A stretch of DNA of 64,000 nt from DATLGB01 sp963726825. Its GTDB lineage: Bacteria; Actinomycetota; Thermoleophilia; Solirubrobacterales; Solirubrobacteraceae. Shown here one piece after another: positions 35,370 to 48,758 of this stretch (within the stretch, counting starts at the first letter, position 1; each line of letters opens with the position of its first letter). The position numbers and the translations under genes were made by a program. Where the stretch lies: positions 1,054,001 to 1,118,000 of the forward strand of contig CAVSDT010000002.1 of NCBI GenBank assembly GCA_963726825.1. Direction: 5' to 3'. A model generated the notes under the pieces. That model did not search any database. It was not told the origin of the DNA and saw nothing but the letters and a program-made list of their open reading frames with translations.

Positions 35370-35864
35370 GTGCGCGTCGCCCTCGTCTCCGACACCCACA
35401 TGCCGCGCGGGTCGCGGCGGCTGCCCGACGCCTGCGTCGAGCAGCTGCGGGCCGCCGACCTGATCCTCCACGCCGGGGACCTGATGCGGGTCGAGGTCCT
35501 CGACGTCCTCGAGGCGATCGGGCCGCCCGTCCAAGCGATCCACGGCAACGTCGACGACGCGGCCGTGCGCGACCGGCTGCCGGCCACGCGGGTCGTCGAG
35601 CTCGAGGGCGCGCGCCTCGGGATGGTCCACGACCCCGGGCCCAAGGCCGGCCGGCTCGCCCGGCTCCACGACCGCTTCCGGGACGCGGACGCGGTGGTCT
35701 ACGGGCACACCCACATGCCCGAGCACCTCACCGACCCGCGGACGGGCTTCCAGGCGTTCAACCCCGGCTCCCCGACGGAGCGCCGCCGCGCGCCGGCGCA
35801 CACGATGGGCCTGGTCACCGTCGGCGCCGGCGGCCGCCTCGACTTCGAGCTCATCGAGGTCTAG
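35370..35864 (+). CDS. YfcE/MJ0936-family phosphodiesterase
   Basis: 164 residues. Metal-binding motifs VSDTHMP, HAGDL, GNVDD and GHTHMPE are in the expected order, and the length suits this compact metallophosphoesterase family. The GTG start immediately precedes VRVALVSDTH. The next gene begins directly after its stop, so the two form one unit. Confidence 0.88.
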   Translation: MRVALVSDTHMPRGSRRLPDACVEQLRAADLILHAGDLMRVEVLDVLEAIGPPVQAIHGNVDDAAVRDRLPATRVVELEGARLGMVHDPGPKAGRLARLHDRFRDADAVVYGHTHMPEHLTDPRTGFQAFNPGSPTERRRAPAHTMGLVTVGAGGRLDFELIEV

Positions 35865-36821
35865 GTGGAGCTCTCCGTCCTGTTCGCCGGCACGGGTGGC
35901 AGCGTGCCGACCGCTCGGCGCGCCCTTCCGGCGACGCTCGTCACCGCGGGCGGCGAGCGGCTGCTGTTCGACTGCGGCGAGGGGACCCAGCGCCAGCTGC
36001 TGCAGGCGGGTGGCCTGCCGGACCTCGACGCGGTCTTCATCACCCACTTCCACGCCGACCACTGGCTCGGGCTGCCGGGGATGCTCAAGACGTTCGAGCT
36101 GCGCGGCCGTGACACGCCGCTGACCGTCTACGGCCCGCAGGGGCTCAAGGCGCTGCTGGCCGGGCTGCGCCCCCTGATCGGGCGGGTCGCCTACGGCCTG
36201 GAGATCGTCGAGCTCGACCGCCACGAGGCGGTCGGCTTCGACGAGTACGTCGTCGAGGCGGTGCCCGTCGACCACCGCGTCCCGGCCTTCGGCTACGCCC
36301 TGATCGAGGACGACCGCCCCGGCCGCTTCGACGTCGAGCGGGCGACGGCGCTCGGCGTCACGCCCGGCCCGGACTTCGGGCGGCTGCAGCGTGGCGAGGC
36401 GGTCGGCGACGTCACGCCGGAGCAGGTGATGGGGGAGGACCGCTCGGGCCGGCGCATCGTCCTCTCCGGCGACACCCGTCCTTGCCAGGCGCTCGAGGCG
36501 GCCGCCCAGGCCGCCGACCTGCTCGTGCACGAGTCGACGTTCCTCGCCGCCGACGCGCCGCGCGCGCGGGAGACCGGGCACTCGACGGCGCGGCAGGCCG
36601 CCGAGCTCGCCCGGGACGCCGACGTCGCCCTTCTCGCCCTGACCCACGTCTCCACCCGCTACTTCCCGCGCGAGATCCGCCAGGAGGCGCGCGCCGCCTT
36701 CGCCGAGACCGTCGTCCCGCACGACTTCGACGTCGTCGAGGTCCCGTTCCCGGAGCGCGGCGCCCCGGTGCTGCACCGCGCCGACGACGCGGGTCGGCTT
36801 CAATCCGGTTCGACGGGGTAG
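35865..36821 (+). CDS. rnz: Ribonuclease Z / MBL-fold tRNA 3' processing endonuclease
   Basis: 318 residues. Cuts precursor tRNA after the discriminator base. The beta-lactamase-fold signature HFHADHW lies near residues 64-70, with FDCGEGTQRQL upstream, typical of RNase Z. Further metal ligands occur in LSGDTRPC, VHESTF and LTHVSTRY. GTG directly follows the TAG of the previous gene with no spacing. Confidence 0.9.
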   Translation: MELSVLFAGTGGSVPTARRALPATLVTAGGERLLFDCGEGTQRQLLQAGGLPDLDAVFITHFHADHWLGLPGMLKTFELRGRDTPLTVYGPQGLKALLAGLRPLIGRVAYGLEIVELDRHEAVGFDEYVVEAVPVDHRVPAFGYALIEDDRPGRFDVERATALGVTPGPDFGRLQRGEAVGDVTPEQVMGEDRSGRRIVLSGDTRPCQALEAAAQAADLLVHESTFLAADAPRARETGHSTARQAAELARDADVALLALTHVSTRYFPREIRQEARAAFAETVVPHDFDVVEVPFPERGAPVLHRADDAGRLQSGSTG

Positions 36822-36829
36822 TGGGCGCT

Positions 36830-36849
36830 CGTCACGTTGCCGCGTGACG
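36830..36849 (+). repeat. Inverted repeat CGTCACG-N6-CGTGACG upstream of the secreted protein gene
   Basis: CGTCACG (36830-36836) is mirrored by CGTGACG (36843-36849) around a 6-base centre. It covers a possible -10 (CACGTT), so it could be an operator for a dimeric repressor. Otherwise only the end of rnz and the ribosome-binding site are nearby. Confidence 0.35.
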
Positions 36850-36870
36850 TCACCCCCAAGAGGAGAGTCC

Positions 36871-37479
36871 GTGTCCCGCATTCGCGCTCTGGCACTTGCC
36901 ACCGTCGCTCTCGCCGCACCCGTCGCCGTCACCGCCACGCCGGCGTCGGCCCAGCAGAGGAAGGTCGTCGTCATCAAGCTCAACGCGGGCACGACCGCGC
37001 TGACGCTCAGCCCCGGCGCCACCTCGGCGCTCACCTCGCTCGGGGTCAACGCGACGCCCATCACGGGCGCCAAGGCGCTCGAGGGCGGCTCGATCGCGTT
37101 CAACGTCACCTCCGGCTCGCTCGCCGGCAACCAGCCCGCCAAGGGCCTGATCCGCCACAACGGCGGCCTGCGGCTGACGGAGGGCGCCATCAAGATCGAC
37201 CTCAACAACCTGCGCATCAACGACGGCGACCCGGCGACGCTGACGACCCAGATCGGCGATGGCGAGCGCATCCGGCTGGCGAAGATCGACTTCGCCGCCG
37301 GCAAGACGCTCGTCTCCCGCAGGCGACTGGCGTTCACCGACCTCAAGCTCACGCTGACACGGGACGCGGCCGCCGCGCTCAACCAGGCGTTCGGGGTCAC
37401 GGCGTTCAGCGAGGGCTTCGCGCTCGGAACCATCACCACCGTCGCTCGCTACAAGGCCAAGCTCAAGCCCAAGCGGTAG
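36871..37479 (+). CDS. Secreted protein, possibly HtaA-like
   Basis: 202 residues. A signal peptide (ALALATVALAAPVAVTATPASA) is cleaved near residue 28. The mature part is beta-rich, with GLIRHNGGLRLTEGAIKI, LTTQIGDGERIRLAKIDF and LTLTRDAAAALNQAFG, a strand order like HtaA domains, some of which bind haem. No conserved haem ligand can be named with confidence. GTG is chosen because AGGAGAG lies 5 bases upstream, unlike the leaderless neighbours. The basic C-terminus ends KAKLKPKR. Confidence 0.6.
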   Translation: MSRIRALALATVALAAPVAVTATPASAQQRKVVVIKLNAGTTALTLSPGATSALTSLGVNATPITGAKALEGGSIAFNVTSGSLAGNQPAKGLIRHNGGLRLTEGAIKIDLNNLRINDGDPATLTTQIGDGERIRLAKIDFAAGKTLVSRRRLAFTDLKLTLTRDAAAALNQAFGVTAFSEGFALGTITTVARYKAKLKPKR

Positions 37480-37503
37480 CCCCGGGGACCGGGGCGCCGG
37501 GTC

Positions 37504-38380
37504 TCAGGATCCGGCGCTCCACGGCGGCGGGCCGTTCGTGGTGATCGCGAGGCAGTCGACCTCGGGGTGGAAGCGGTAGCCGCCGTCGGCGTCGCGGCAG
37601 GCCCCGAGGTAGTCGCCCAGCACGGGCGCGGCGAGCAGCTCGTCCAGGCCCAGCGTGTCGTCGAACAGGCAGCGCTGCAGGTAGCCCTCCAGGACGGCCT
37701 CCTCGCCGGGGGCGACGACGTGCTCATAGCTGAGTCGATGACGATGGACGGTCGCGCCCGCGCGCTCCAGTGCGGCCTGGATCGCCTCGACGGGCGTGTA
37801 GGGCGTCCCCGTCCCGCCGCGGACCCCGTCGAGGAACAGGTCGTAGACGTGCACGTAGTGCCCGTCGCGCGAGCCCTGGGCGACGAAGCCGAGGCCGCCC
37901 GGGGCGATCGCGGCGACGAAGCGCGCCGCGGCCGCGTCGACCTTGTCGGGCAGCAACGCGTAGAGCGCGTGGGTGGCCCAGACGACGTCCCACGGACCGG
38001 CAGCGGGATCGAGGTCCTCGAGCGTCGTCTCGTACCGGGCGCCCTCGGCGAACGGCGGCGCGAGCGTGCCGGCGGCCTCCTGGAGTGAGAACGCCGACGG
38101 GTCGAGCAGGTCGTAGCCGACGCGGACCGCCTCGAGCGCGGTCAGGTCGGCGTGGGCCAGGAGGGCCGAGGGGAACTTGCCCGAGCCGCACGCCACGTCG
38201 AGCAGCGACAGCCGCCCGTCGGTCGCGTGTGCCGGCGAGCAGCTCGCCCCAGGGGAGCACGCCCGCCAGCTCGACGTAGTCGCGCGTCGCGTAGGCGTAG
38301 AAGGCCTCCATCTCGCGCCGGCCCGCCTCGCTCCAGTGCTCGAGGCTGCGGGCGGCCGTGTCGGGTCCGGAAGCGGTCAT
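37504..38380 (-). CDS. SAM-dependent methyltransferase, frameshifted
   Basis: The start codes for SLEHWSEAGRREMEAFYAYA. After an extra base near 38229-38232, the conserved motif I (LLDVACGSGKFPSALL) continues in another frame, with WDVVWATHALYALL and PGGLGFVAQGSRDGHYV following. Restoring the frame gives 291 residues, a normal class I methyltransferase. The substrate is unknown. TATCGT lies 7 bases before the ATG, so the transcript is probably leaderless. Confidence 0.75.
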
Positions 38381-38387
38381 GCGGCGA

Positions 38388-38393
38388 CGATAC
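38388..38393 (-). promoter_or_regulatory. Putative -10 element (TATCGT), leaderless methyltransferase gene
   Basis: Minus-strand TATCGT ends 7 bases before ATG 38380, inside the 23-base gap from the HD-GYP gene, so this gene probably has its own start of transcription. Confidence 0.5.
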
Positions 38394-38403
38394 GGCGGCC
38401 GCG

Positions 38404-40197
38404 TCAGACCGCGGCCAGCTCCGCGCGGGCGCGGGCGATGAGCGCCCCGCCGTCCTCGCCTGCACGCCAGAGGACCGCGTGGCAGCGGCACTCGGGCCCG
38501 CCGGCCAGCTCGAGCTGCGCGCGCTCGCGCGCAGCGGCCAGCGCGGCCTCCCCGGGCGCGTCGACCAGGAGCGCGAAGCGGCCTCCCCCCACGCGACAGG
38601 CCGTGGCGCCGGTGGCGGCCTCGACGCGGCGCAGGCCCGCCGCGACGGTCTGCAGCGCCTGGTCCCCCGCCGCGAAGCCCTCGCGGCGATTGCGCTCCGC
38701 GAGGTCCGTGACCTCCACCACGACGACGCCGAACGGCGCGTCGCGCAGCCCGGCCACGCGGGCGCGGGCCTCCGCGAGCTCCTCGAAGTGGCGGCGGGCG
38801 TAGAGCGCGGTGAGCCCGTCGACCACCGCGAGTGCCGGCCCGGGGGAGGGCCGATGGGGTGCGAGGACGGGGTCCGTCAGCGCCTCCGCGAGCGGGTTGG
38901 GCCGGCCCGCCGGCGGCTTGGCGCGGACCTCCGCCACGAACAGCTCCACGACGTGGGGGTCGAACTGGCTGCCGGCGCAGCGCTCGAGCTCGGAGCAGGC
39001 GGCCTCGACGCTGCGGCCCGTGCTGTAGGGCCGGCTCGTCGTCATCGCGCTGAACGAGTCCGCCACCCCGATGATGCGCGCCTCCAGCGGGATCGCCTCG
39101 CCCGCCAGGCCCGTGGGGTAGCCCGTCCCGTCGTAGCGCTCGTGGTGGTGCAGGATGCCCGCCGCGATGCCCGCGAGCGCAGGGATGCCGGCGACGAGGC
39201 GGTGCCCGATCTGCGGGTGCTGCTTGATCGCCTCGTACTCGTCCGGGGTGAGCCGGTCGGGCTTGAGCAGGATGCGCTCGGAGATCCCGATCTTGCCGAC
39301 GTCGTGCAGCAGCGAGCCGAACAGCAGCTCCTCACGCCGGGTGGCGTCGAGCTCGAGGCGGCGGGCGACGGCGGTCACGTAGCCCGCGACGTCCTCGGAG
39401 TGGCTGCGCACGCCCGGGTCCTTGGCGGCGATCGCGTCGGCCAGCGCGCGCACCGTGGCGACGTAGGCCGTGCGCAGCTCGCCGCGCAGCTTGGTGCCGC
39501 CCAGGACGGAGCTCGCGTGGTTGCCGAGGGCGAGCAGGACCTCGTCGTCGATGTCGGCGAAGCCGCCCGCGCGGTTGGCGCAGACCACGACGCCGTCGAA
39601 CTCGTCGCGGATGTAGATCGGGATCGCGACGAGGTTCTCGATCTCGCCGTCGGCGCCCTTGCCGTCGGGCACGGGGGCGTCGTCACGCAGCGTCTCGTCG
39701 CGGTCGAGCACCCGCCCACCGAGGCGCTGGACCAGGAGGCTGGGCTCGGGGTCGTGCTCGAAGCCGAGGGCACAGACGACGTCGAGGTTGCCGTCGCCGT
39801 CGGCGTCGTCGCGGCCGAGCAGCAGGCCCTTCTCGGCCTCGACGAGCGAGACGGCCAGCCGGAGCACCGCGACCCGCGTGTCCGCGGGGTCCTCGAGCAT
39901 CGTGTGGCCCTGGTGCAGCTGCCCGAGGCCCTCGTTGAGGCGGGCGGTGAACTCCCGCGCCCGCGCCGCGGCCTCGCGCGCGGCCCCGAGCGTGGCCTGG
40001 GAGCGATCGCGCTCCTGCCTCCAGGCGAGCGACGCGAGCACGGCGGCGAGGAGCCCGCCGCCGACGAGGAGCACCCCGGCGGCGGAGTCCAGCAGGACCT
40101 GGTCGCGGCCGAGCAGCAGCACGAGCGCGCCGATCAGCACCGCTGCCGCAACCGTCATGGCCGCGGCAGCAAGCCGCGGCACTCGCCGTCGTCCCAT
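38404..40197 (-). CDS. Membrane HD-GYP signalling protein with GAF and degenerate GGDEF domains
   Basis: 597 residues. Two N-terminal membrane helices (about 8-50) precede a coiled segment and a GAF-like domain (LVAIPIYIRDEFDGVVVC). The HD-GYP domain has LHDVGKIGI near 296 and HHERYDGTGYP near 350, with the catalytic residues intact, so it may hydrolyse cyclic-di-GMP. The C-terminal region resembles GGDEF (DGLTALYARRHFEEL) but the signature is VGGGRF, so cyclase activity is probably lost. Domain order and TAGCGC 7 bases before the ATG are clear. Confidence 0.88.
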   Translation of the reverse strand: MGRRRVPRLAAAAMTVAAAVLIGALVLLLGRDQVLLDSAAGVLLVGGGLLAAVLASLAWRQERDRSQATLGAAREAAARAREFTARLNEGLGQLHQGHTMLEDPADTRVAVLRLAVSLVEAEKGLLLGRDDADGDGNLDVVCALGFEHDPEPSLLVQRLGGRVLDRDETLRDDAPVPDGKGADGEIENLVAIPIYIRDEFDGVVVCANRAGGFADIDDEVLLALGNHASSVLGGTKLRGELRTAYVATVRALADAIAAKDPGVRSHSEDVAGYVTAVARRLELDATRREELLFGSLLHDVGKIGISERILLKPDRLTPDEYEAIKQHPQIGHRLVAGIPALAGIAAGILHHHERYDGTGYPTGLAGEAIPLEARIIGVADSFSAMTTSRPYSTGRSVEAACSELERCAGSQFDPHVVELFVAEVRAKPPAGRPNPLAEALTDPVLAPHRPSPGPALAVVDGLTALYARRHFEELAEARARVAGLRDAPFGVVVVEVTDLAERNRREGFAAGDQALQTVAAGLRRVEAATGATACRVGGGRFALLVDAPGEAALAAARERAQLELAGGPECRCHAVLWRAGEDGGALIARARAELAAV

Positions 40198-40204
40198 GCG
40201 GCGG

Positions 40205-40210
40205 GCGCTA
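40205..40210 (-). promoter_or_regulatory. Putative -10 element (TAGCGC), leaderless HD-GYP gene
   Basis: Minus-strand TAGCGC ends 7 bases before ATG 40197. The region shared with pyrR (40198-40395) also holds an inverted repeat CTGGAC-AAGC-GTCCAG at 40233-40248 of unknown role. Confidence 0.4.
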
Positions 40211-40328
40211 CCCCGCTGGGGGGCCGGGCAGGCTGGACAAGCGTCCAGGCGGGTCAGGCAGCAGGCGTCGACCGCGGGGCGACGGACCGCCGGGACGCCG
40301 CCGGGCCGGTCGCCGCCGGAGCCGGTGC

Positions 40329-40334
40329 TACGGT
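40329..40334 (+). promoter_or_regulatory. Putative pyr operon -10 element (TACGGT)
   Basis: TACGGT places the start near 40341, giving a leader of about 55 bases that holds the PyrR site and Shine-Dalgarno sequence. Confidence 0.5.
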
Positions 40335-40361
40335 CCGCGACGTCGGAACGGTCCCCTTTAA

Positions 40362-40386
40362 CCCGGTCCCGAGAGGCCAGGAAGGA
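40362..40386 (+). promoter_or_regulatory. PyrR-binding hairpin overlapping the pyrR ribosome-binding site
   Basis: The loop sequence TCCCGAGAGG (40367-40376) matches the PyrR-binding consensus (UCCNGNGAGG). It is closed by CCGG and CCAGG. AGGAAGGA (40379-40386), the Shine-Dalgarno sequence, begins in the 3' side of the stem. PyrR bound with UMP would therefore block translation, the mode described for mycobacteria, instead of the Bacillus terminator mode; no terminator is present. Confidence 0.75.
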
Positions 40387-40395
40387 CGCCCCCCA

Positions 40396-40944
40396 GTGCC
40401 CCAACCCGAGAAGGTCGTCCTCGACGAGGACGACGTCCGCCGCACGCTCGTGCGCATCGCCCACGAGATCGTGGAGCGCAACGGCGACGGCCCGCTCGCC
40501 CTCGTCGGCGTCCACACCCGCGGCGCCCACCTCGCCGGCCGCCTCCACGCGCAGGTCGAGGCGCTGCTCGAGGCCCCGGTCCCGCTCGGCGACCTCGACA
40601 TCGCCTTCTACCGCGACGACATCGCCACGCACGACTCGCCCGTCGTCCACGCGTCGCACCTCGACTTCGACCTCGCCGCCCACACGGTCGTGCTCGTCGA
40701 CGACGTCCTCTACACGGGCCGCACGGTGCGGGCCGGGATCGAGGCGCTGTTCGCCTACGGCCGGCCCGGGCGCGTGCAGCTCGCCGTGCTCGTCGATCGC
40801 GGCCACCGCGAGCTGCCCCTGCGGCCCGACTACGTGGGCAAGAACCTCCCGACCGCCCGCGGCGAGCGGGTCAACGTCCGCCTGACGGAGACCGACGGCA
40901 CCGACGAGGTCACGATCTCCGAGCCGGTGGGGGCGCTGTCGTGA
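40396..40944 (+). CDS. pyrR: Bifunctional pyr operon regulator/uracil phosphoribosyltransferase
   Basis: 182 residues. Binds pyr mRNA when UMP is high. The PRPP-binding loop VVLVDDVLYTGRTVRA lies near 96-111, and LVGVHTRGAHLAGRL near the start and DRGHRELPLRPDYVGKN are PyrR signatures. GTG 40396 sits 9 bases after AGGAAGGA. Its stop overlaps the pyrB GTG (GTGA). Confidence 0.93.
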   Translation: MPQPEKVVLDEDDVRRTLVRIAHEIVERNGDGPLALVGVHTRGAHLAGRLHAQVEALLEAPVPLGDLDIAFYRDDIATHDSPVVHASHLDFDLAAHTVVLVDDVLYTGRTVRAGIEALFAYGRPGRVQLAVLVDRGHRELPLRPDYVGKNLPTARGERVNVRLTETDGTDEVTISEPVGALS

Positions 40945-41884
40945 GGCACCTGCTGTCCATGGCCGACCTCGACCGCGAGGACATCGAGCGGATCGTCGCC
41001 CGCGCCAGGTCCTTCTCCGAGGTCTCCGAGCGCGAGGTCAAGAAGGTCCCCGCGCTGCGTGGCCGGCGCGTGCTGAACCTCTTCTACGAGGCGTCCACGC
41101 GCACGCGGTCCTCCTTCGAGCTGGCCGCGAAGGCGCTCAGCGCCGACGTGATCAACTTCGCCGCCTCCGGCTCGAGCGTCGAGAAGGGCGAGTCGCTCAA
41201 GGACACCGTCCAGACGCTCAGCGCCTACCGACCCGACCTGATCGTCGTGCGCACCCCGCACGTCGGCGCCGCCGAGCTCGTCGCGGAGTGGACGGACGCC
41301 GCGGTCGTCTCCGCCGGGGACGGCAAGCACGAGCATCCGACGCAGGCCCTGCTGGACGTCTACACGCTCCTGGACCACTTCGGCTCGCTCGACGGCCTGA
41401 AGATCTGGATCGTCGGTGACGTGCTCCACTCACGCGTCGCGCGCTCGAACATCGCCGCCTTCACCAAGCTCGGCGCCCTCGTCACCGTCTGCGGCCCGCC
41501 GACCCTGATCCCGCGCGGGATCGAGGCGCTCGGCTGCACCGTCGCGTACGAGCTCGATGGCCTGGGGGAGGCCGACGCGGTCTACGCCCTGCGGATGCAG
41601 CACGAGCGCATGCAGGGCTCCTACGTCCCGAGCCTGCGCGAGTACGCCGCCGTCTACCAGATCGACGGCCGCCGCCTGGGCGCCCGCCAGGTGCTCCTGC
41701 ATCCCGGCCCGGTCAACCGCGGCGTCGAGCTCGCCGCGGAGGTGATCGACTCGCCGCAGGCGCTGATCGGCAAGCAGGTCGCCGCGGGCGTCGTCGTGCG
41801 CATGGCCGTGCTCTACGAGTGCCTCGCCGGCCGCGACACGCGCCTCGGCGACCGCTCCACACCCCCGACCCCCCAGACGGCCTG

Positions 41885-41885
<1 letters not shown>
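40941..41885 (+). CDS. pyrB: Aspartate carbamoyltransferase catalytic subunit
   Basis: Condenses carbamoyl phosphate with aspartate, the committed pyrimidine step. 314 residues. The carbamoyl-phosphate loop YEASTRTRSSFE lies near 50-61; GKHEHPTQALLD and LLHPGPVNRGVEL are further active-site motifs. No pyrI follows, as usual in actinobacteria. Overlaps pyrR and pyrC at both ends. Confidence 0.95.
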
Positions 41886-43219
<1,334 letters not shown>

Positions 43220-43223
<4 letters not shown>

Positions 43224-44316
43224 GCGGCTACGTCCTGCTGGAGGATGGCACCGCCTTCGGGGGCGAGCTCGTCGGCCGCAAGGAGTCCGTCTGCGGCGAG
43301 GTCGTCTTCACCACCGGCATGTCGGGCTATCAGGAGTGCGTCACCGACCCCTCCTTCCACGCCCAGATCATCACCTTCACCTACCCCCACACGGGCAACT
43401 ACGGGGTCAGCGCCGCCGCATGGGAGTCCGACCGCGTGCACGCCGCCGGCGTCGTGATGCGCGAGGCGATGGATGGCGACGACGCCCCCGGTGCGGAGGA
43501 GGGCTGGCTGCGCTGGCTGGACGCCCAGGGCGTTCCCGCCATCACCGGAGTCGACACCCGTGCGCTCGTGCGCCACATCCGCGACGCCGGCGCGATGCGC
43601 GGCGGGATCTTCGCCGAGCAGACCCCGGTCGCGGAGGCGCGCGAGCGCGTCGACGCGGAACCGAGCATGGTGGGCCGCGACCTCGCGCAGGTCGTCACCA
43701 CGCCCGAGCCGGTCGTCCACGGCGACGGCCCCACGCGCATCATCGCGCTCGACACCGGGATCAAGCGCTCGATCATCGACAACTTCACCGCGCGCGGGGT
43801 GCAGCTGCACCTGTACCCGTGCACGACGCCCGCCGACGAGCTGCTCGCGGTCGACGCCGAGGGCGTCTTCCTCGTCCCCGGCCCCGGGGACCCCGCCGCC
43901 CTGGACTACGTCGTGGACTCGATCCGCAGCCTGATCGGGGCGGGCAAGCCGGTGTTCGGGATCTGCCTCGGCCACCAGCTGCTCTCGCGCGCCGTCGGCC
44001 TGGAGACGTTCAAGATGCCGTTCGGCCACCACGGCTCCAACCACCCGGTCAAGGACGTGCGCACCGGGCGGATCGCGATCACCAGCCAGAACCACGGCTT
44101 CGCGGTAACGGCCCCACCCGCCCCGGCAGGCCAGCGGTTGGAGACCGACTTCGGCCCGGCGACGGTCACGCACGTGAACTTGTACGACGGCACGGTCGAG
44201 GGCATCCGCCTGCTCGACGTTCCCGTCGGCTGCGTCCAGTACCACCCGGAGGCCGGCCCGGGTCCGCACGACTCGCGCGGCCTCTTCGACGACTTCATCC
44301 AGGAGATGTCCCGCTG

Positions 44317-44317
<1 letters not shown>
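43220..44317 (+). CDS. carA: Carbamoyl-phosphate synthase small subunit
   Basis: 365 residues. Hydrolyses glutamine and passes ammonia to CarB. The class I amidotransferase nucleophile is in GICLGHQLL near 247-255, with the catalytic His-Glu in QYHPEAGPGP near 341. The N-terminal domain (TGMSGYQECVTDPS) is typical. ATG overlaps the end of pyrC and TGATG links it to carB. Confidence 0.95.
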
Positions 44318-47403
<3,086 letters not shown>

Positions 47404-47458
47404 CGGGTCGCGCACCGGTGCACCACCGCGACGGTCGTCGACGTCCGACAGCCCTGAC

Positions 47459-48556
47459 GTGACCCCCTACGACCAGCTGATGGCGCGGGCGCTCGTGCGC
47501 GTCGACGCCGAGCGCGCGCACCGGCTCGGGACCGCCGCGCTCGACGCCGCCGCCACGCCGCCCGGTGCGGCGCGACGACTGCGCCGCACGCTCGGCCCGA
47601 CCGATCCGGCGTTGCGCGTGCGCGCGCTGGGGATGGACCTCGACTCGCCGCTCGGCCTGGCGGCCGGGTTCGACAAGGACGCCCGTCACCTGCGCGGGCT
47701 GTGGGCGCTCGGCTTCGGGCACCTCGAGATCGGGACGTTGACCGCGCACGCGCAGCCCGGCCAGGACCGCCCGCGCGTCTTCCGCCTGCCCGCAGACCGC
47801 GCGCTCGTCAACCGCATGGGCTTCCCCAACGGCGGTGCCGCCGCGGCTGCCGTGCGCCTGCGCCGCCGGCCGCCGGGCCTCGTCGTCGGCGTCAACGTGG
47901 GGCGCTCGAAGGTCGTCGCCAACGACGACGCCGTCGCCGACCACCGCGCCGCCGTGCGGGCCGTGGGGGCACTCGCCGACTTCCTCGTCGTCAACGTCTC
48001 CTCGCCCAACACCCCGGGCGTGCGCGACCTGCAGGCCGTCGATGCGCTGGAGGGGCTCGTGCGGGGCGTGCGGGCGGAGCTCGACGCCGTCAGCGACCGG
48101 CGCGTCCCGCTGCTCGTCAAGCTCAGTCCCGACCTCGACGACGCCGCACTCGACGCGCTGGCCGACCTCGCGCTGGCCACCGGCCTGGACGGGCTGGTCG
48201 CGACGAACACCACGCTCTCGCGCGCGGGCCTGCGGACGCCGGCCGCGACCGTGCAGGCCGCCGGCGCCGGCGGGCTGTCCGGGGCCCCGCTGCGTGCGCG
48301 CAGCCTCGAGGTCCTGCAGCGCCTCCATGCCCGCACCGCCGGCCGGGTCACGCTCGTCGCGGCCGGCGGGATCGCCGACGCCGACGACGCGTGGGCGCGC
48401 ATCCGCGCCGGCGCGACGCTCGTGCAGGCCTACACCGGCTTCGTCTACGGCGGGCCGACGTGGGTGCGCCGGATGCACGACGGCCTCGCGGCGCACGTCC
48501 GGTCAGCGGGCCTGCCTGACGTCGCCGCGGCCGTCGGCACGCATAGCGGTTCCTGA
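47459..48556 (+). CDS. pyrD: Dihydroorotate dehydrogenase, class 2 (quinone-dependent)
   Basis: 365 residues. An N-terminal helical extension (LVRVDAERAHRLGTAAL) is diagnostic of the membrane-associated class 2 type. PLGLAAGFDKDA near 65, FRLPADRALVNRMGFPN and NVSSPNTPG near 180 with the catalytic Ser are seen. GTG start lies 55 bases after carB; the gap has no clear promoter. pyrF, which often occupies this place before mihF in actinobacteria, is absent. Confidence 0.93.
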   Translation: MTPYDQLMARALVRVDAERAHRLGTAALDAAATPPGAARRLRRTLGPTDPALRVRALGMDLDSPLGLAAGFDKDARHLRGLWALGFGHLEIGTLTAHAQPGQDRPRVFRLPADRALVNRMGFPNGGAAAAAVRLRRRPPGLVVGVNVGRSKVVANDDAVADHRAAVRAVGALADFLVVNVSSPNTPGVRDLQAVDALEGLVRGVRAELDAVSDRRVPLLVKLSPDLDDAALDALADLALATGLDGLVATNTTLSRAGLRTPAATVQAAGAGGLSGAPLRARSLEVLQRLHARTAGRVTLVAAGGIADADDAWARIRAGATLVQAYTGFVYGGPTWVRRMHDGLAAHVRSAGLPDVAAAVGTHSGS

Positions 48557-48758
48557 CGGCTGGCGCGGCACCTGTCAGCGTGATTCCCGCAAACAGCGGA
48601 AAACGGCGCGCTTGAGGCGGTCCTCATACCACAAAGCACCTGCAAAAACGCCGAAAAACCTCGATGCGCCTTCATGTGTCCGAAGCTCAACTTGAGGTCG
48701 AGGCGAATTGGTCAGATGGCGGTTGATCGGGCGCGTTGTCTGTGTAGAGTCTCCGCCC
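48557..48758 (+). other. AT-richer intergenic region between pyrD and mihF
   Basis: About 200 bases with lower GC than the rest of the window and several short A runs. I find only a weak hairpin (CCGC-AAACA-GCGG) near the start and no U-run terminator. The last 40 bases hold the mihF promoter. The A-rich part could act as an UP element or nucleoid-protein site; nothing coding is supported. Confidence 0.4.
48723..48750 (+). promoter_or_regulatory. mihF promoter (TTGATC - 16 bp - TAGAGT)
   Basis: A -35/-10 pair with 16-base spacing, better than most promoters in the window. The -10 ends 8 bases before GTG 48759, so the mRNA is probably leaderless. Confidence 0.6.
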
